Positions 9,326 through 17,316 of a stretch of DNA of 64,000 bases are shown piece by piece (the stretch's first letter is position 1; the number at the start of each line of letters is the position of its first letter). Location of the stretch: assembly GCA_017484285.1 (NCBI GenBank), contig JAFUTH010000013.1, positions 1 to 64,000 on the forward strand, given 5' to 3'. Under the pieces are notes generated by a model. That model was not told where the DNA came from and ran no database searches. It worked only from the letters and a program-made list of their open reading frames with translations. Source of the DNA: Treponema sp. Its GTDB lineage: Bacteria > Spirochaetota > Spirochaetia > Treponematales > Treponemataceae. The translations under genes were made by a program, and so were the position numbers.

Positions 9326-9464
9326 ATATATATTTATATGTATATAGCATTTTGCATATTAAATCAACTATGAAGATATAAAAACAACTAGCGAAAAGTA
9401 TGTAAAAAATGCTAGAATAAAAGATATAGATATATAAAAAGATATATATTTATATAAATATAGC
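9326..9464. repeat. AT-rich direct repeats upstream of parA, candidate partition site/operator
   Basis: Two 23-bp direct repeats at 9326-9348 and 9442-9464 differ at only two positions. Both have the core ATATATATTTATAT and end in ATATAGC. Between them lie further short A/T repeats (GATATA, TATATA). ParF/ParG-type systems place the centromere and operator directly upstream of parA. The location fits. Function is inference. Confidence 0.5.
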
Positions 9465-9575
9465 GCAAAAATTGAATTTAAGGGGCTTCGGAAAATTCGG
9501 ATGAGAAGTTTGTCGATTTTATGAAAATTCGCCCCGTGTAAAGAATTTTTAAATTCCTGCCGATAATGTAGCGCT

Positions 9576-9773
9576 ATGGAAAAAGAGAACAAAACTGAAC
9601 GAACATTTTACAAAATCCGCTATGTCGGCGAGGCGTGCGACTTTTTTGAGCGCGACAAGATTTATCTCTGCGTGGGCGAGGTGGTGGACGGTCCGCAGAA
9701 AGGCTCGCTTTTCGTGATTAACGAGCAGGGCGTGGACTATCTGTACCGTTCGGAATGCTTTGAGCGAATATAA
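9576..9773 (+). CDS. Small protein of unknown function (65 residues)
   Basis: A compact, charged ORF (MEKENKTERTFYKIRYVGEA at the start) with alternating hydrophobic and polar residues that suggest a small beta-barrel such as an SH3-like fold. No signal peptide or membrane segment is visible. It is divergent from the parA operon. There is no ribosome site before the ATG. A GATAAT box at 9562-9567 would place the transcript start within a base or two of the ATG, so translation may be leaderless. I do not recognise the family. Confidence 0.55.
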   Translation: MEKENKTERTFYKIRYVGEACDFFERDKIYLCVGEVVDGPQKGSLFVINEQGVDYLYRSECFERI

Positions 9774-10078
9774 TAGAGCTCAGAAAGTGCCTGTGAAACT
9801 CATACAGGCAAAAAAAATCCTTAAAATTTTTTGAAATTTCTTCCCGCGGGCGCGAAATTTGTGCTATACTGTCTCCGTGAAAAATGTCTCTGAAAAAGCA
9901 CTTGACATTCACGGCGAGCGCCCCATAATTGCTTTGGGCTTTGGGCTTTGGGCTTTGGGCTAGGCGCATCTTTTGTCCAAAAGATACCGTTTTACAAGAA
10001 CATACTTCGAATTCTCAGAAAAATCCCCTTGTTTTTCTTTCGTGTTTTTCAGCCGGGTAAGAGAGCAGGGGGCTTTTT
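9774..10078. other. Intergenic region before the diguanylate cyclase gene
   Basis: No gene is visible in these 305 bases. The stretch holds an extended -10 element (TGCTATACT, 9862-9870), four tandem copies of TTTGGGC (9933-9960), and a perfect 8-bp inverted repeat ATCTTTTG/CAAAAGAT around two bases (9968-9985). A promoter at 9865 would give a leader of about 200 bases. I do not see a known riboswitch in it. Confidence 0.5.
9933..9960. repeat. (TTTGGGC) x4 tandem repeat
   Basis: Four perfect tandem copies of a 7-bp unit lie in the presumed leader of the diguanylate cyclase operon. Such tracts can change length by slipped-strand replication. Confidence 0.85.
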
Positions 10079-11542
10079 ATGTTTTCTGATGCTGCTGGTG
10101 GCGACGTAATGAAAAAGAAAGTTGTTCAGGCTGTTGCCATGATTGCTATCATTGTTCTCTTGCTCGCCCTTGACTGTGTCGTTCACGTTGCGCGGAACAG
10201 AAAGGCGTCTTTCCGCAATTCAAAGATTCTCTGCGAGCAGATTGAAAGCGTAATCACATCGCACAAACGGAAAGAAAAAGGGCTCATCAATTCTCTGAAA
10301 AATGAATACATTGCCCGTGCCCAGGCGGTTTCTTACATAATCGACAAATATCCAATCGTAGAAAATGACACTGCGGAGCTTTTGACGATAGCGAATCACA
10401 TTTCAGTCGATGAAATCAATCTTTTTGATATAGAAGGAAAAATTTACAGCGGCACTCAGCCGGAATATTTTGGCGTTACGTTGGATGCGGGGGAGCAGAT
10501 TCAGTTTTTCAAGCCAATTCTTACTGATAAAACGCTTTCGCTCTGTCAAGACGTAACTCCGAACACGGCTTCCGGGAAGCTCATGATGTATGCGATGTGC
10601 TGGAATGACGCGGGAAGCAGAATCGTTCAGGTGGGAATAGAGCTTACGCGGCTTTTAAAAGAGCTTCGTGCCGACAGCATTGCTGACATATTAAAAGAGA
10701 TAACCGTCATCGATGGAATCGAAATCCTCATCGCAGAAAAAGACGGCGGAAAAATAGTTGGTGCGACAAATGGAATTGAGAATGTGGCGTTGCTTTCGGA
10801 TTTGCGGCTTTCTGCTGATGATTTTGCCGATTCTGAGTCTCAATATATGCGGATTAACCGCTTCGGAAAAAGCTGGTATTGCGTCCTTGATTCGTTTGAT
10901 TCATACATCGTCATGGCGCTTCAAGATAGAAGAAACGCAAACAAAGGGCTTTCTCTTACGCTGTGCATAACATTGCTCTATCTTGTTTTTGCCGCAGTGG
11001 TCATTTCTTTTACCGCGTACATATTCGCCATGAAGACAAAGACAGCCGAAGAAGCGGCTTTTACCGATCCGATGACAAACTTAAAAAGCCGGCTCGCGTA
11101 TGAGGAAGCGATAAAGGCGTACAAAGACAGTCCGCTTCCGTCTGCGTTGTTTTATATCGTAATGGATTTAAATGGGCTTAAGCATACGAATGATACGCTC
11201 GGGCATGCAACGGGCGATGAGCTTATAAAAGGGGCGGCACGGTGCATCAGAAAGGCACTGGGGCAGAACACAGACATTTATCGCGTGGGCGGAGACGAAT
11301 TTGCGGCGATTGTCACGAGCGAAGAAAATGAAATTCGCGAGGACATTGCCGCGCTCAAAGTGCGCACGGAAGAATGGTCGAGCACGCACTCTCTCTTGCT
11401 TTCAATTTCATGCGGGTACGCGGAAGCGAGTGAGGCGGACACCATCGGCACGCTGTGTGAAAGAGCCGACCAAAAAATGTATGAGGAAAAGGCACGGTTC
11501 TATAAAGAATCGGGTTTTGATAGAAGAAGAAGGAGAAACTAA
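10079..11542 (+). CDS. Membrane diguanylate cyclase (GGDEF)
   Basis: 487 residues: a membrane segment at about 15-35, an extracytoplasmic sensor region to about 300, a second membrane segment (about 303-325), then a GGDEF domain (about 335-480) with the intact active-site motif YRVGGDEFAAI. It should make cyclic-di-GMP from two GTP. The RxxD inhibitory site five residues before GGDEF is absent (QNTD instead), so product inhibition by that route is unlikely. The start at 10079 has AGGGGG before it. An ATG at 10109 with a weaker site is possible. It lies 9 bases upstream of a chemoreceptor gene, so it is the first gene of an operon. Confidence 0.92.
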   Translation: MFSDAAGGDVMKKKVVQAVAMIAIIVLLLALDCVVHVARNRKASFRNSKILCEQIESVITSHKRKEKGLINSLKNEYIARAQAVSYIIDKYPIVENDTAELLTIANHISVDEINLFDIEGKIYSGTQPEYFGVTLDAGEQIQFFKPILTDKTLSLCQDVTPNTASGKLMMYAMCWNDAGSRIVQVGIELTRLLKELRADSIADILKEITVIDGIEILIAEKDGGKIVGATNGIENVALLSDLRLSADDFADSESQYMRINRFGKSWYCVLDSFDSYIVMALQDRRNANKGLSLTLCITLLYLVFAAVVISFTAYIFAMKTKTAEEAAFTDPMTNLKSRLAYEEAIKAYKDSPLPSALFYIVMDLNGLKHTNDTLGHATGDELIKGAARCIRKALGQNTDIYRVGGDEFAAIVTSEENEIREDIAALKVRTEEWSSTHSLLLSISCGYAEASEADTIGTLCERADQKMYEEKARFYKESGFDRRRRRN

Positions 11543-11551
11543 GGAGTTCTT

Positions 11552-13660
11552 ATGGCAAAACAAAAGGTCGCTAAAGGCGAAAAACGGTCTAGCTTGCTTG
11601 TTGTGCTTTTGCTGAGCATCGGTCTCACGATTACTGGCTTTAATTTCATTCAAACGTGGGTTGTTGCGCGAAACGCTCGGTTGTCGGTTGAGGCTGACAG
11701 TACGGTTGACTATCAGGAAACGGTCGCCGGCTATGCCCGCTCAATCAGAAATGATTTGGAGGGCATTTACAATCTGCTTGATTTCTATGTGAATGCCGAC
11801 ATCATGCAGGAAGAAGACTTTGATGCGGCGGGGGAATGGCTCGTTGCGCATGAAAGTGTCCGCGCGTCGATTTTCGACTTCATCATGGTCGTTGACAAAA
11901 ATGGGCTTACCTATAACGACACGGGAAGCAGGACGGATATTTCTTCCCGTGACTATTTCAAGGAAGTCGTTTTCAACGGAAAAGAGAGATACATCGATGA
12001 CCCGGTGATTTCAAAAACGACTGGTGAATATGTCGTGCATTTTACGCGGGCGGTAAAAGTAAACGGCAGAACGTTCGTTGCTGTTGTCGGTGTCGTTCCG
12101 CTGGCTGCCATCACAAAGGAAATCAATGAAATCAAGTTTGGAACGGCGGCGTACGGCTGGCTTTTGACGAGCGACGGCACGGTTATGGCGCACCGAAACC
12201 CGGACTATCTCATGCAGAAAAACTTCATCACGAATCCGACTCCGGGCCATGAAGAAATCATCGAAATCGCGAAACGCATGGTAAAGGGCGAGACTGGCTC
12301 GGGAACGGTCGCAGGCCACGACGCGGCGCGGGATTTGGTGTGCTATCAGCCTATCGCGGGCACGACGTGGAGCTTTGCAATCTCAATTCCTTCCGACATG
12401 ATTTATGACTTGGTTACGAAAATCCGCAATCAGACGATGCTCTGCGGAACGCTTACCGTCATCTTTACGATTCTCATCGCGGGAATTCTTATCAGCAGGC
12501 TCTTGAAGCCTTTGAACCGCGTGAATGAGGGAATGGACGCAATCGCTTCGGGAGACGCAGACCTTACGCGGCGAATCGACCTCAAGCTCAACAACGAAAT
12601 CGGGGCTGTCGTAGACGGATTCAATAAATTTGCCACGAAGATGCAGACGATTATCAGCGATGTGAAGCACTCAAAGAACGATTTGAGCGAAGCGGGGCAG
12701 AACATGGGCGCGACTGCTCAGGACACTTCGGCGGCAATCACGCAGATTATCGCGAACATCGAGAGCATGCACGGTCAGATTTCAAATCAAGTGCGAAGCG
12801 TGAACCAGACGGCGAGCGCGGTCAACGAAATCGCGTCAAACATCGAGTCGCTTGAGAATATGATTCAAACGCAGTCTTCCGGCGTAACGCAGGCAAGCGC
12901 GGCTGTCGAAGAGATGATTGGAAACATCAGTTCGGTCAACATGAGCGTCGACAAAATGGCGGCTTCATTCAAGAGTCTCCAGAGCAATACTCAGAGCGGA
13001 ATCGTAAAGCAGCAGGCGGTGAACGAGCAGATTCAGCGAATCGAGCAGCAGTCGGCAATGCTCCAAGAGGCAAATGCGGCGATTTCTGCAATCGCCGAGC
13101 AGACAAATCTTCTCGCTATGAACGCGGCAATTGAGGCGGCTCATGCGGGTGAGGCAGGAAAAGGCTTTGCGGTCGTTGCCGATGAAATCCGCAAGCTCTC
13201 GGAGACTTCAAGTGCGCAGTCAAAGACAATCGGCGAGCAGCTGAACGGCATTCAGTCGTCAATCAAAACGGTCGTCGATGCCTCGGCGGATTCAAATCAG
13301 GCGTTCGGCACGGTCTCTCAGCAGATTTCTGACACTGACCAGCTCGTCACGCAAATCAAGAGCGCGATGGAAGAACAGCAGTTGGGAAGCCAGCAGATTA
13401 CCGACGCGCTCCACAACATGAACGACAGCACCGTCGAAGTCAGAAACGCGGCTGCCGAAATGAGCGAAGGAAACAAGATGATTCTCCAGGAAGTGAGCAG
13501 TTTGCAGAACTTTACTCAGGCGATGCAGGGCAGCATGGACGAAATGGGCATTGGCGCGAGAAAAATCAACGAGACTGGCTCGGCGTTGAGCGCGATTTCT
13601 GCGCAAGTGCAGAATTCAATCGACCAGATTGGAAATCAGATAGATCAGTTTAAAGTGTAA
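11552..13660 (+). CDS. Methyl-accepting chemotaxis protein with dCache sensor
   Basis: 702 residues. Membrane segments lie at about 14-36 and 292-314 around a periplasmic double-Cache domain that holds motifs such as DISSRDYFKEV and YGWLLTSDGTV. HAMP and the signalling hairpin follow, with the tip [20 protein letters not shown]. The signalling part is close to that of the receptor at 1167-3329, while the sensor differs. A strong AAGGAG precedes the start. It sits between the diguanylate cyclase and the hydrogenase-like chemoreceptor, with short gaps, in one probable operon. Ligand unknown. Confidence 0.95.
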   Translation: MAKQKVAKGEKRSSLLVVLLLSIGLTITGFNFIQTWVVARNARLSVEADSTVDYQETVAGYARSIRNDLEGIYNLLDFYVNADIMQEEDFDAAGEWLVAHESVRASIFDFIMVVDKNGLTYNDTGSRTDISSRDYFKEVVFNGKERYIDDPVISKTTGEYVVHFTRAVKVNGRTFVAVVGVVPLAAITKEINEIKFGTAAYGWLLTSDGTVMAHRNPDYLMQKNFITNPTPGHEEIIEIAKRMVKGETGSGTVAGHDAARDLVCYQPIAGTTWSFAISIPSDMIYDLVTKIRNQTMLCGTLTVIFTILIAGILISRLLKPLNRVNEGMDAIASGDADLTRRIDLKLNNEIGAVVDGFNKFATKMQTIISDVKHSKNDLSEAGQNMGATAQDTSAAITQIIANIESMHGQISNQVRSVNQTASAVNEIASNIESLENMIQTQSSGVTQASAAVEEMIGNISSVNMSVDKMAASFKSLQSNTQSGIVKQQAVNEQIQRIEQQSAMLQEANAAISAIAEQTNLLAMNAAIEAAHAGEAGKGFAVVADEIRKLSETSSAQSKTIGEQLNGIQSSIKTVVDASADSNQAFGTVSQQISDTDQLVTQIKSAMEEQQLGSQQITDALHNMNDSTVEVRNAAAEMSEGNKMILQEVSSLQNFTQAMQGSMDEMGIGARKINETGSALSAISAQVQNSIDQIGNQIDQFKV

Positions 13661-13679
13661 GTGATACGAGAGGAGTGAT

Positions 13680-15752
13680 ATGGCAAGAACTGAACTGACG
13701 CCCGTTATTTTTGTTGACAAAGACAAGTGTGTGAACTGCCACCGTTGTATTGCGGTGTGCCCTTCAAAGATGTGCAACGATGGCTCTGGAGACTATGTCA
13801 AACTCAATCATGATTTGTGCGTGGGATGCGGCGCGTGTATTGCAGCCTGTGACCACGGCGCGAGAATCGGTATTGATGACGCGCCGGCGTTTTTTGATGC
13901 AATCAAAAAGGGCGAAAAAATCGTCGCGATTGTCGCTCCTGCGGTTGCCGCCCATTTCCGCGGAAAAGACCTGGAGTTGAACGGGTGGCTCAAATCAATC
14001 GGCGTGCAGGCAGTGTTTGATGTCGGGTTTGGCGCGGAGCTGACCACGAAATCCTATGTTGAGTATATCAAAAAGAACAATCCAAAACTCGTGATTTCCC
14101 AGCCGTGCCCGGCTCTCGTCACTTGGTTTGAGCTGTATCACCCCGAACTTTTGCAGTACCTTTCGCCTGCCGACAGCCCGATGGCGCACACGGTCACGAT
14201 GATTAAGAAATTCTATCCGCAATACGCTGGCTGTAAGGTTGCCGTTGTGTCTCCGTGCTTTGCCAAACGGCGGGAATTCGACGAGAACGGCTTGGGCGAC
14301 TTCAATGTGACGATGCACTCGATTTCTGAGTATTTTAAATCGCACAATATAAATCTTTCTTCTTTTCCAAAGACTGACTATGACAATCCGCTTGCCGAGC
14401 GCGGCGTTTTGTACTCAACTCCGGGCGGACTGTTGCGCACTGCCCAGCGGTTTGTTCCGCACATCGACAAAAAGACGCGCAAAATCGAAGGCTGCCCGGA
14501 AGTTTACGCGTATTTTGAGCAGCTTTCCGAAGACTTAAAAAAGGGAAAAACGCCCGCGTATCAGCTCGTTGACTGCCTCAACTGCGGAAAAGGCTGTAAC
14601 TGTGGCGCGGGTACGGACAATCAGTCTCTTCCGCTTGACGAGCTTGAGGGCTTTATCGAGCGGCGAATGGAAGAGCGCGTCGCAAAATGGAAGATGAACG
14701 GGGATAAATTCAACAAAAAAGCCTTTAAGAAACTCAATGACACCATCAATCAGTTTTGGAAGGACGGAATCTACAACCGCTCGTACACCGACCGGAGCGC
14801 GAACGTGCGGAATCTCAAGGAGCCGACTGAGGCGGACATCACCCGTATTTTTCACGAGATGGGCAAATTCGAGAAAAAGGACGAGCTGAACTGCCAGGCG
14901 TGCGGATATTCTTCGTGCCGCGAGATGGCGAAGGCGATTTTTAACGGCACGAACAAAATGGAGCACTGCAACTACTATGTCATGCACAAAATGACCACGG
15001 ACTTTAAGCGCGACATCAAGGAGTCAATCAACAAGGTCACGCAAAAAAGCCTTTCGTGCGTGGAAGACTCCGAGCGGCATGTCAAAGAACTCGTTACCGT
15101 GACGGGCGACATGTCGTCAAACGTAAATTCATCGGCTTCGGCAATTGAGGAAATGATTGGCAACATCGGCTCAATCAACGGAATCCTCGAAAAGAATTTT
15201 GAGGCTGTCAGCGAACTTGAAAAAGCGACGAACGCGGGACAGACCAAGATTAACGATGTCGCAAAGATTGTGCGCCAAATCGAAGATAACTCTTCGGGGC
15301 TTTTGGAAATGAGCAAGATGATTGACTCAATCGCAGCCCAGACGAATTTGCTCTCGATGAACGCGGCAATCGAGGCGGCTCATGCGGGCGAAAGCGGAAA
15401 AGGCTTTGCGGTCGTTGCTTCGGAAATCAGAAAACTCGCCGAGGATTCGAGCAAGCAGACGCGGGCAATCGACGAAGTCCTTAAGCGCATGAAATCGCTG
15501 ATTGACAATGCGTCAAAGAAGACGGGCGAAGTTTCCGGCGAATTCAGCACGATTGTCTCTCTCTCAACGCAGGTCAAAAATCAGGAAGGGCAGGTTCGCA
15601 CTGCGGTCGCCGAGCAGAACAACGGCGGCGAGATGGTGCTTGCCTCAATCGCGAAAATGCGCGATGCCCAGAAATCTGTTTCGGACGCGACAGAACAGCT
15701 GCGCACGGAAACGGCTGAAATCAAAGAAATGATTTCCACGCTGTCGGTGTAG
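13680..15752 (+). CDS. [FeFe]-hydrogenase-like iron-sulfur sensor fused to a chemoreceptor signalling domain
   Basis: 690 residues with no membrane segment, so it is soluble. In order: two ferredoxin-type CxxCxxC clusters (about 17-60); an [FeFe]-hydrogenase-like domain (about 75-310) with PCPALVTW near 141, PCFAKRREF near 192 and [14 protein letters not shown] near 299; a four-Cys Fe-S motif CQACGYSSC near 404; and an MCP signalling domain (about 440-690) with the tip [20 protein letters not shown]. The Cys that ligate the H-cluster in hydrogenases have counterparts here. The proton-relay Cys of the TSCCP motif is replaced (QPCP), as in sensory rather than catalytic hydrogenases. I infer a cytoplasmic hydrogen or redox taxis receptor. 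It is the last gene of a three-gene operon. Confidence 0.88.
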   Translation: MARTELTPVIFVDKDKCVNCHRCIAVCPSKMCNDGSGDYVKLNHDLCVGCGACIAACDHGARIGIDDAPAFFDAIKKGEKIVAIVAPAVAAHFRGKDLELNGWLKSIGVQAVFDVGFGAELTTKSYVEYIKKNNPKLVISQPCPALVTWFELYHPELLQYLSPADSPMAHTVTMIKKFYPQYAGCKVAVVSPCFAKRREFDENGLGDFNVTMHSISEYFKSHNINLSSFPKTDYDNPLAERGVLYSTPGGLLRTAQRFVPHIDKKTRKIEGCPEVYAYFEQLSEDLKKGKTPAYQLVDCLNCGKGCNCGAGTDNQSLPLDELEGFIERRMEERVAKWKMNGDKFNKKAFKKLNDTINQFWKDGIYNRSYTDRSANVRNLKEPTEADITRIFHEMGKFEKKDELNCQACGYSSCREMAKAIFNGTNKMEHCNYYVMHKMTTDFKRDIKESINKVTQKSLSCVEDSERHVKELVTVTGDMSSNVNSSASAIEEMIGNIGSINGILEKNFEAVSELEKATNAGQTKINDVAKIVRQIEDNSSGLLEMSKMIDSIAAQTNLLSMNAAIEAAHAGESGKGFAVVASEIRKLAEDSSKQTRAIDEVLKRMKSLIDNASKKTGEVSGEFSTIVSLSTQVKNQEGQVRTAVAEQNNGGEMVLASIAKMRDAQKSVSDATEQLRTETAEIKEMISTLSV

Positions 15753-15807
15753 GCTGCGGGCAAATATGCAAATGCGCTGGATTTTTTCTTTAAAAAGTTT
15801 TGATTCA

Positions 15808-15816
15808 TGGTATAAT
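15808..15816 (+). promoter_or_regulatory. Extended -10 promoter for the P83/100 gene
   Basis: TGGTATAAT with a perfect TATAAT at 15811-15816 and the TG extension. No strong -35 is visible. GGAG at 15831 serves the ATG at 15843. Confidence 0.65.
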
Positions 15817-15842
15817 GACTGCATTGTTTTGGAGCATTTTAT

Positions 15843-17306
15843 ATGAAAAAGAGTATTCCCGCCGTTGTGTTTTTGATTTTTGCGTTGCACGCTGCAAGCG
15901 CACTGGAGATTGAAGAAACGGAGCTTCGCTCGGTGCAGGCAAATCAGGACTCCGTTCAGTTTGAGAACTACGGCGGTCCTCATGCGGTGGTAGAAACTGC
16001 CGATGCCATCATCAATATCGGTACGGAGCTTGGCGTGCAGGTTGCCGCCGATGCCTCAAATCCGCTTTCGGTGAATCCTCAGGGAAAGTATTCGCTCTAT
16101 CATGTGGTGAACTCAGAGGAGACGGCTGGGCTTGACGCCGACATCTTCTTTATAAACAGCACGGCGATGGTCGACCACATTAATAACGTGCGCCGAATTT
16201 TAACGGGCTATTTGATGGCGGCGTATGGCTATGAGCGCGCGGACGCCGAGACGATTGCGATTTTTATCACGGTGTACAATGCGGTGTACCGCGGAAATCT
16301 CTCATCATTTTCGGGCAAGTACAAAAACGCAGTGCTTGTAAATCTAACTGAAGAATCGGTCGGCTTGAGCACGAACTGGGAAGACTGGGCGGGAAACACG
16401 CAGATTGTCATTCCGCTCTATAATGGCGGGGCAGGGGAGCCGGCTGTCGTCGAGACGTCCGTTATCAGCGATGAGAATGTCATCGAGGCGCTCCGTCAGG
16501 AAGACGACAAAAGCGTTGACCTTCGCGAAAATCTTGTCGGCATAAAAGAGCAGGAAGCACAGGACTACGGCGAGAAGGCGAAGGAGTCTCAGAAAGAAGC
16601 CGCGCAGGAGCGAAAGGACGGAAACGCCGAGAAAGCCGCTGAGTCTGCGAAAAACGCCACTGAGCAGCAGAAGCGTGCCGACAAAAAAACGGAAGAAGCC
16701 CGCTCTGAGCGCCAGACTATCGAAAAAGACAAGCAGGATTCTCAAAAAGAAGCGATTTCAAAGCAGGACGTGGGCGAAAACCGCGTGTATCTGACGAGTT
16801 TGTTTATCGCTGACGAAAAGAACCGCTTGTACTCGCTCATGACGGTAAATCCTCAGAATGGCGAGGTCGTCAAAAAATCAGCGCTCAGGCAAATCCGCGA
16901 AAAGACGATTTATCCCGTCTCAAAGGTAACGGTGCAAAAAGATGACGGAACGAGCCGCACGTTTGACGAACTGTTTGTCGCGGTCTGCGGCGTTACCGAC
17001 AAGCGCTCAGCCGTAAAGCTCTGCCTCATCGACGCGGAGAATCTTGAGATTCAAAAGCAGTCTGCCGAAACATTGTCAGAAACTTCGCCGCTCGTGCAGC
17101 AGGGCGACACATTCTACGTGATTGTCAGCGAGGGCGGAAACGCATACGTCGCCTCATACGACAAAAATCTCTCGCTCAAAAAGAAAAGCTCAGTTGCGAT
17201 AAACGGCGCAAGTCCGCTGAACCTGTTCGAGCAGGGCATTGTGGTGACTGACACAAAAGGCAATCCCGTGCTCTTGGGACTCGCGAATCTTGAGCCGGTG
17301 TGGTAG
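15843..17306 (+). CDS. P83/100-family periplasmic protein
   Basis: 487 residues with a cleavable signal peptide (about 1-20, ending ASA). The N-terminal domain includes VETADAIINIGTELGVQVA and a long run of Tyr and Asn motifs. A charged coiled coil follows at about 225-305, dominated by Lys, Glu, Gln and Ala. The C-terminal domain (about 310-487) has beta-propeller-like short strands. The layout matches the P83/100 antigens of Borrelia and the homologous treponemal protein, whose molecular role is not established. It is the best lineage marker in the window. It runs convergently with the kinase at 17317, with a 10-base gap. Confidence 0.85.
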   Translation: MKKSIPAVVFLIFALHAASALEIEETELRSVQANQDSVQFENYGGPHAVVETADAIINIGTELGVQVAADASNPLSVNPQGKYSLYHVVNSEETAGLDADIFFINSTAMVDHINNVRRILTGYLMAAYGYERADAETIAIFITVYNAVYRGNLSSFSGKYKNAVLVNLTEESVGLSTNWEDWAGNTQIVIPLYNGGAGEPAVVETSVISDENVIEALRQEDDKSVDLRENLVGIKEQEAQDYGEKAKESQKEAAQERKDGNAEKAAESAKNATEQQKRADKKTEEARSERQTIEKDKQDSQKEAISKQDVGENRVYLTSLFIADEKNRLYSLMTVNPQNGEVVKKSALRQIREKTIYPVSKVTVQKDDGTSRTFDELFVAVCGVTDKRSAVKLCLIDAENLEIQKQSAETLSETSPLVQQGDTFYVIVSEGGNAYVASYDKNLSLKKKSSVAINGASPLNLFEQGIVVTDTKGNPVLLGLANLEPVW

Positions 17307-17316
17307 CACAGCCGCG

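Noticed and set aside
9785..9816. Terminator GCCTGT/ACAGGC after the 65-residue gene
   Set aside because: The stem is followed by A rather than T on the plus strand, and the minus strand has the T run on the wrong side.
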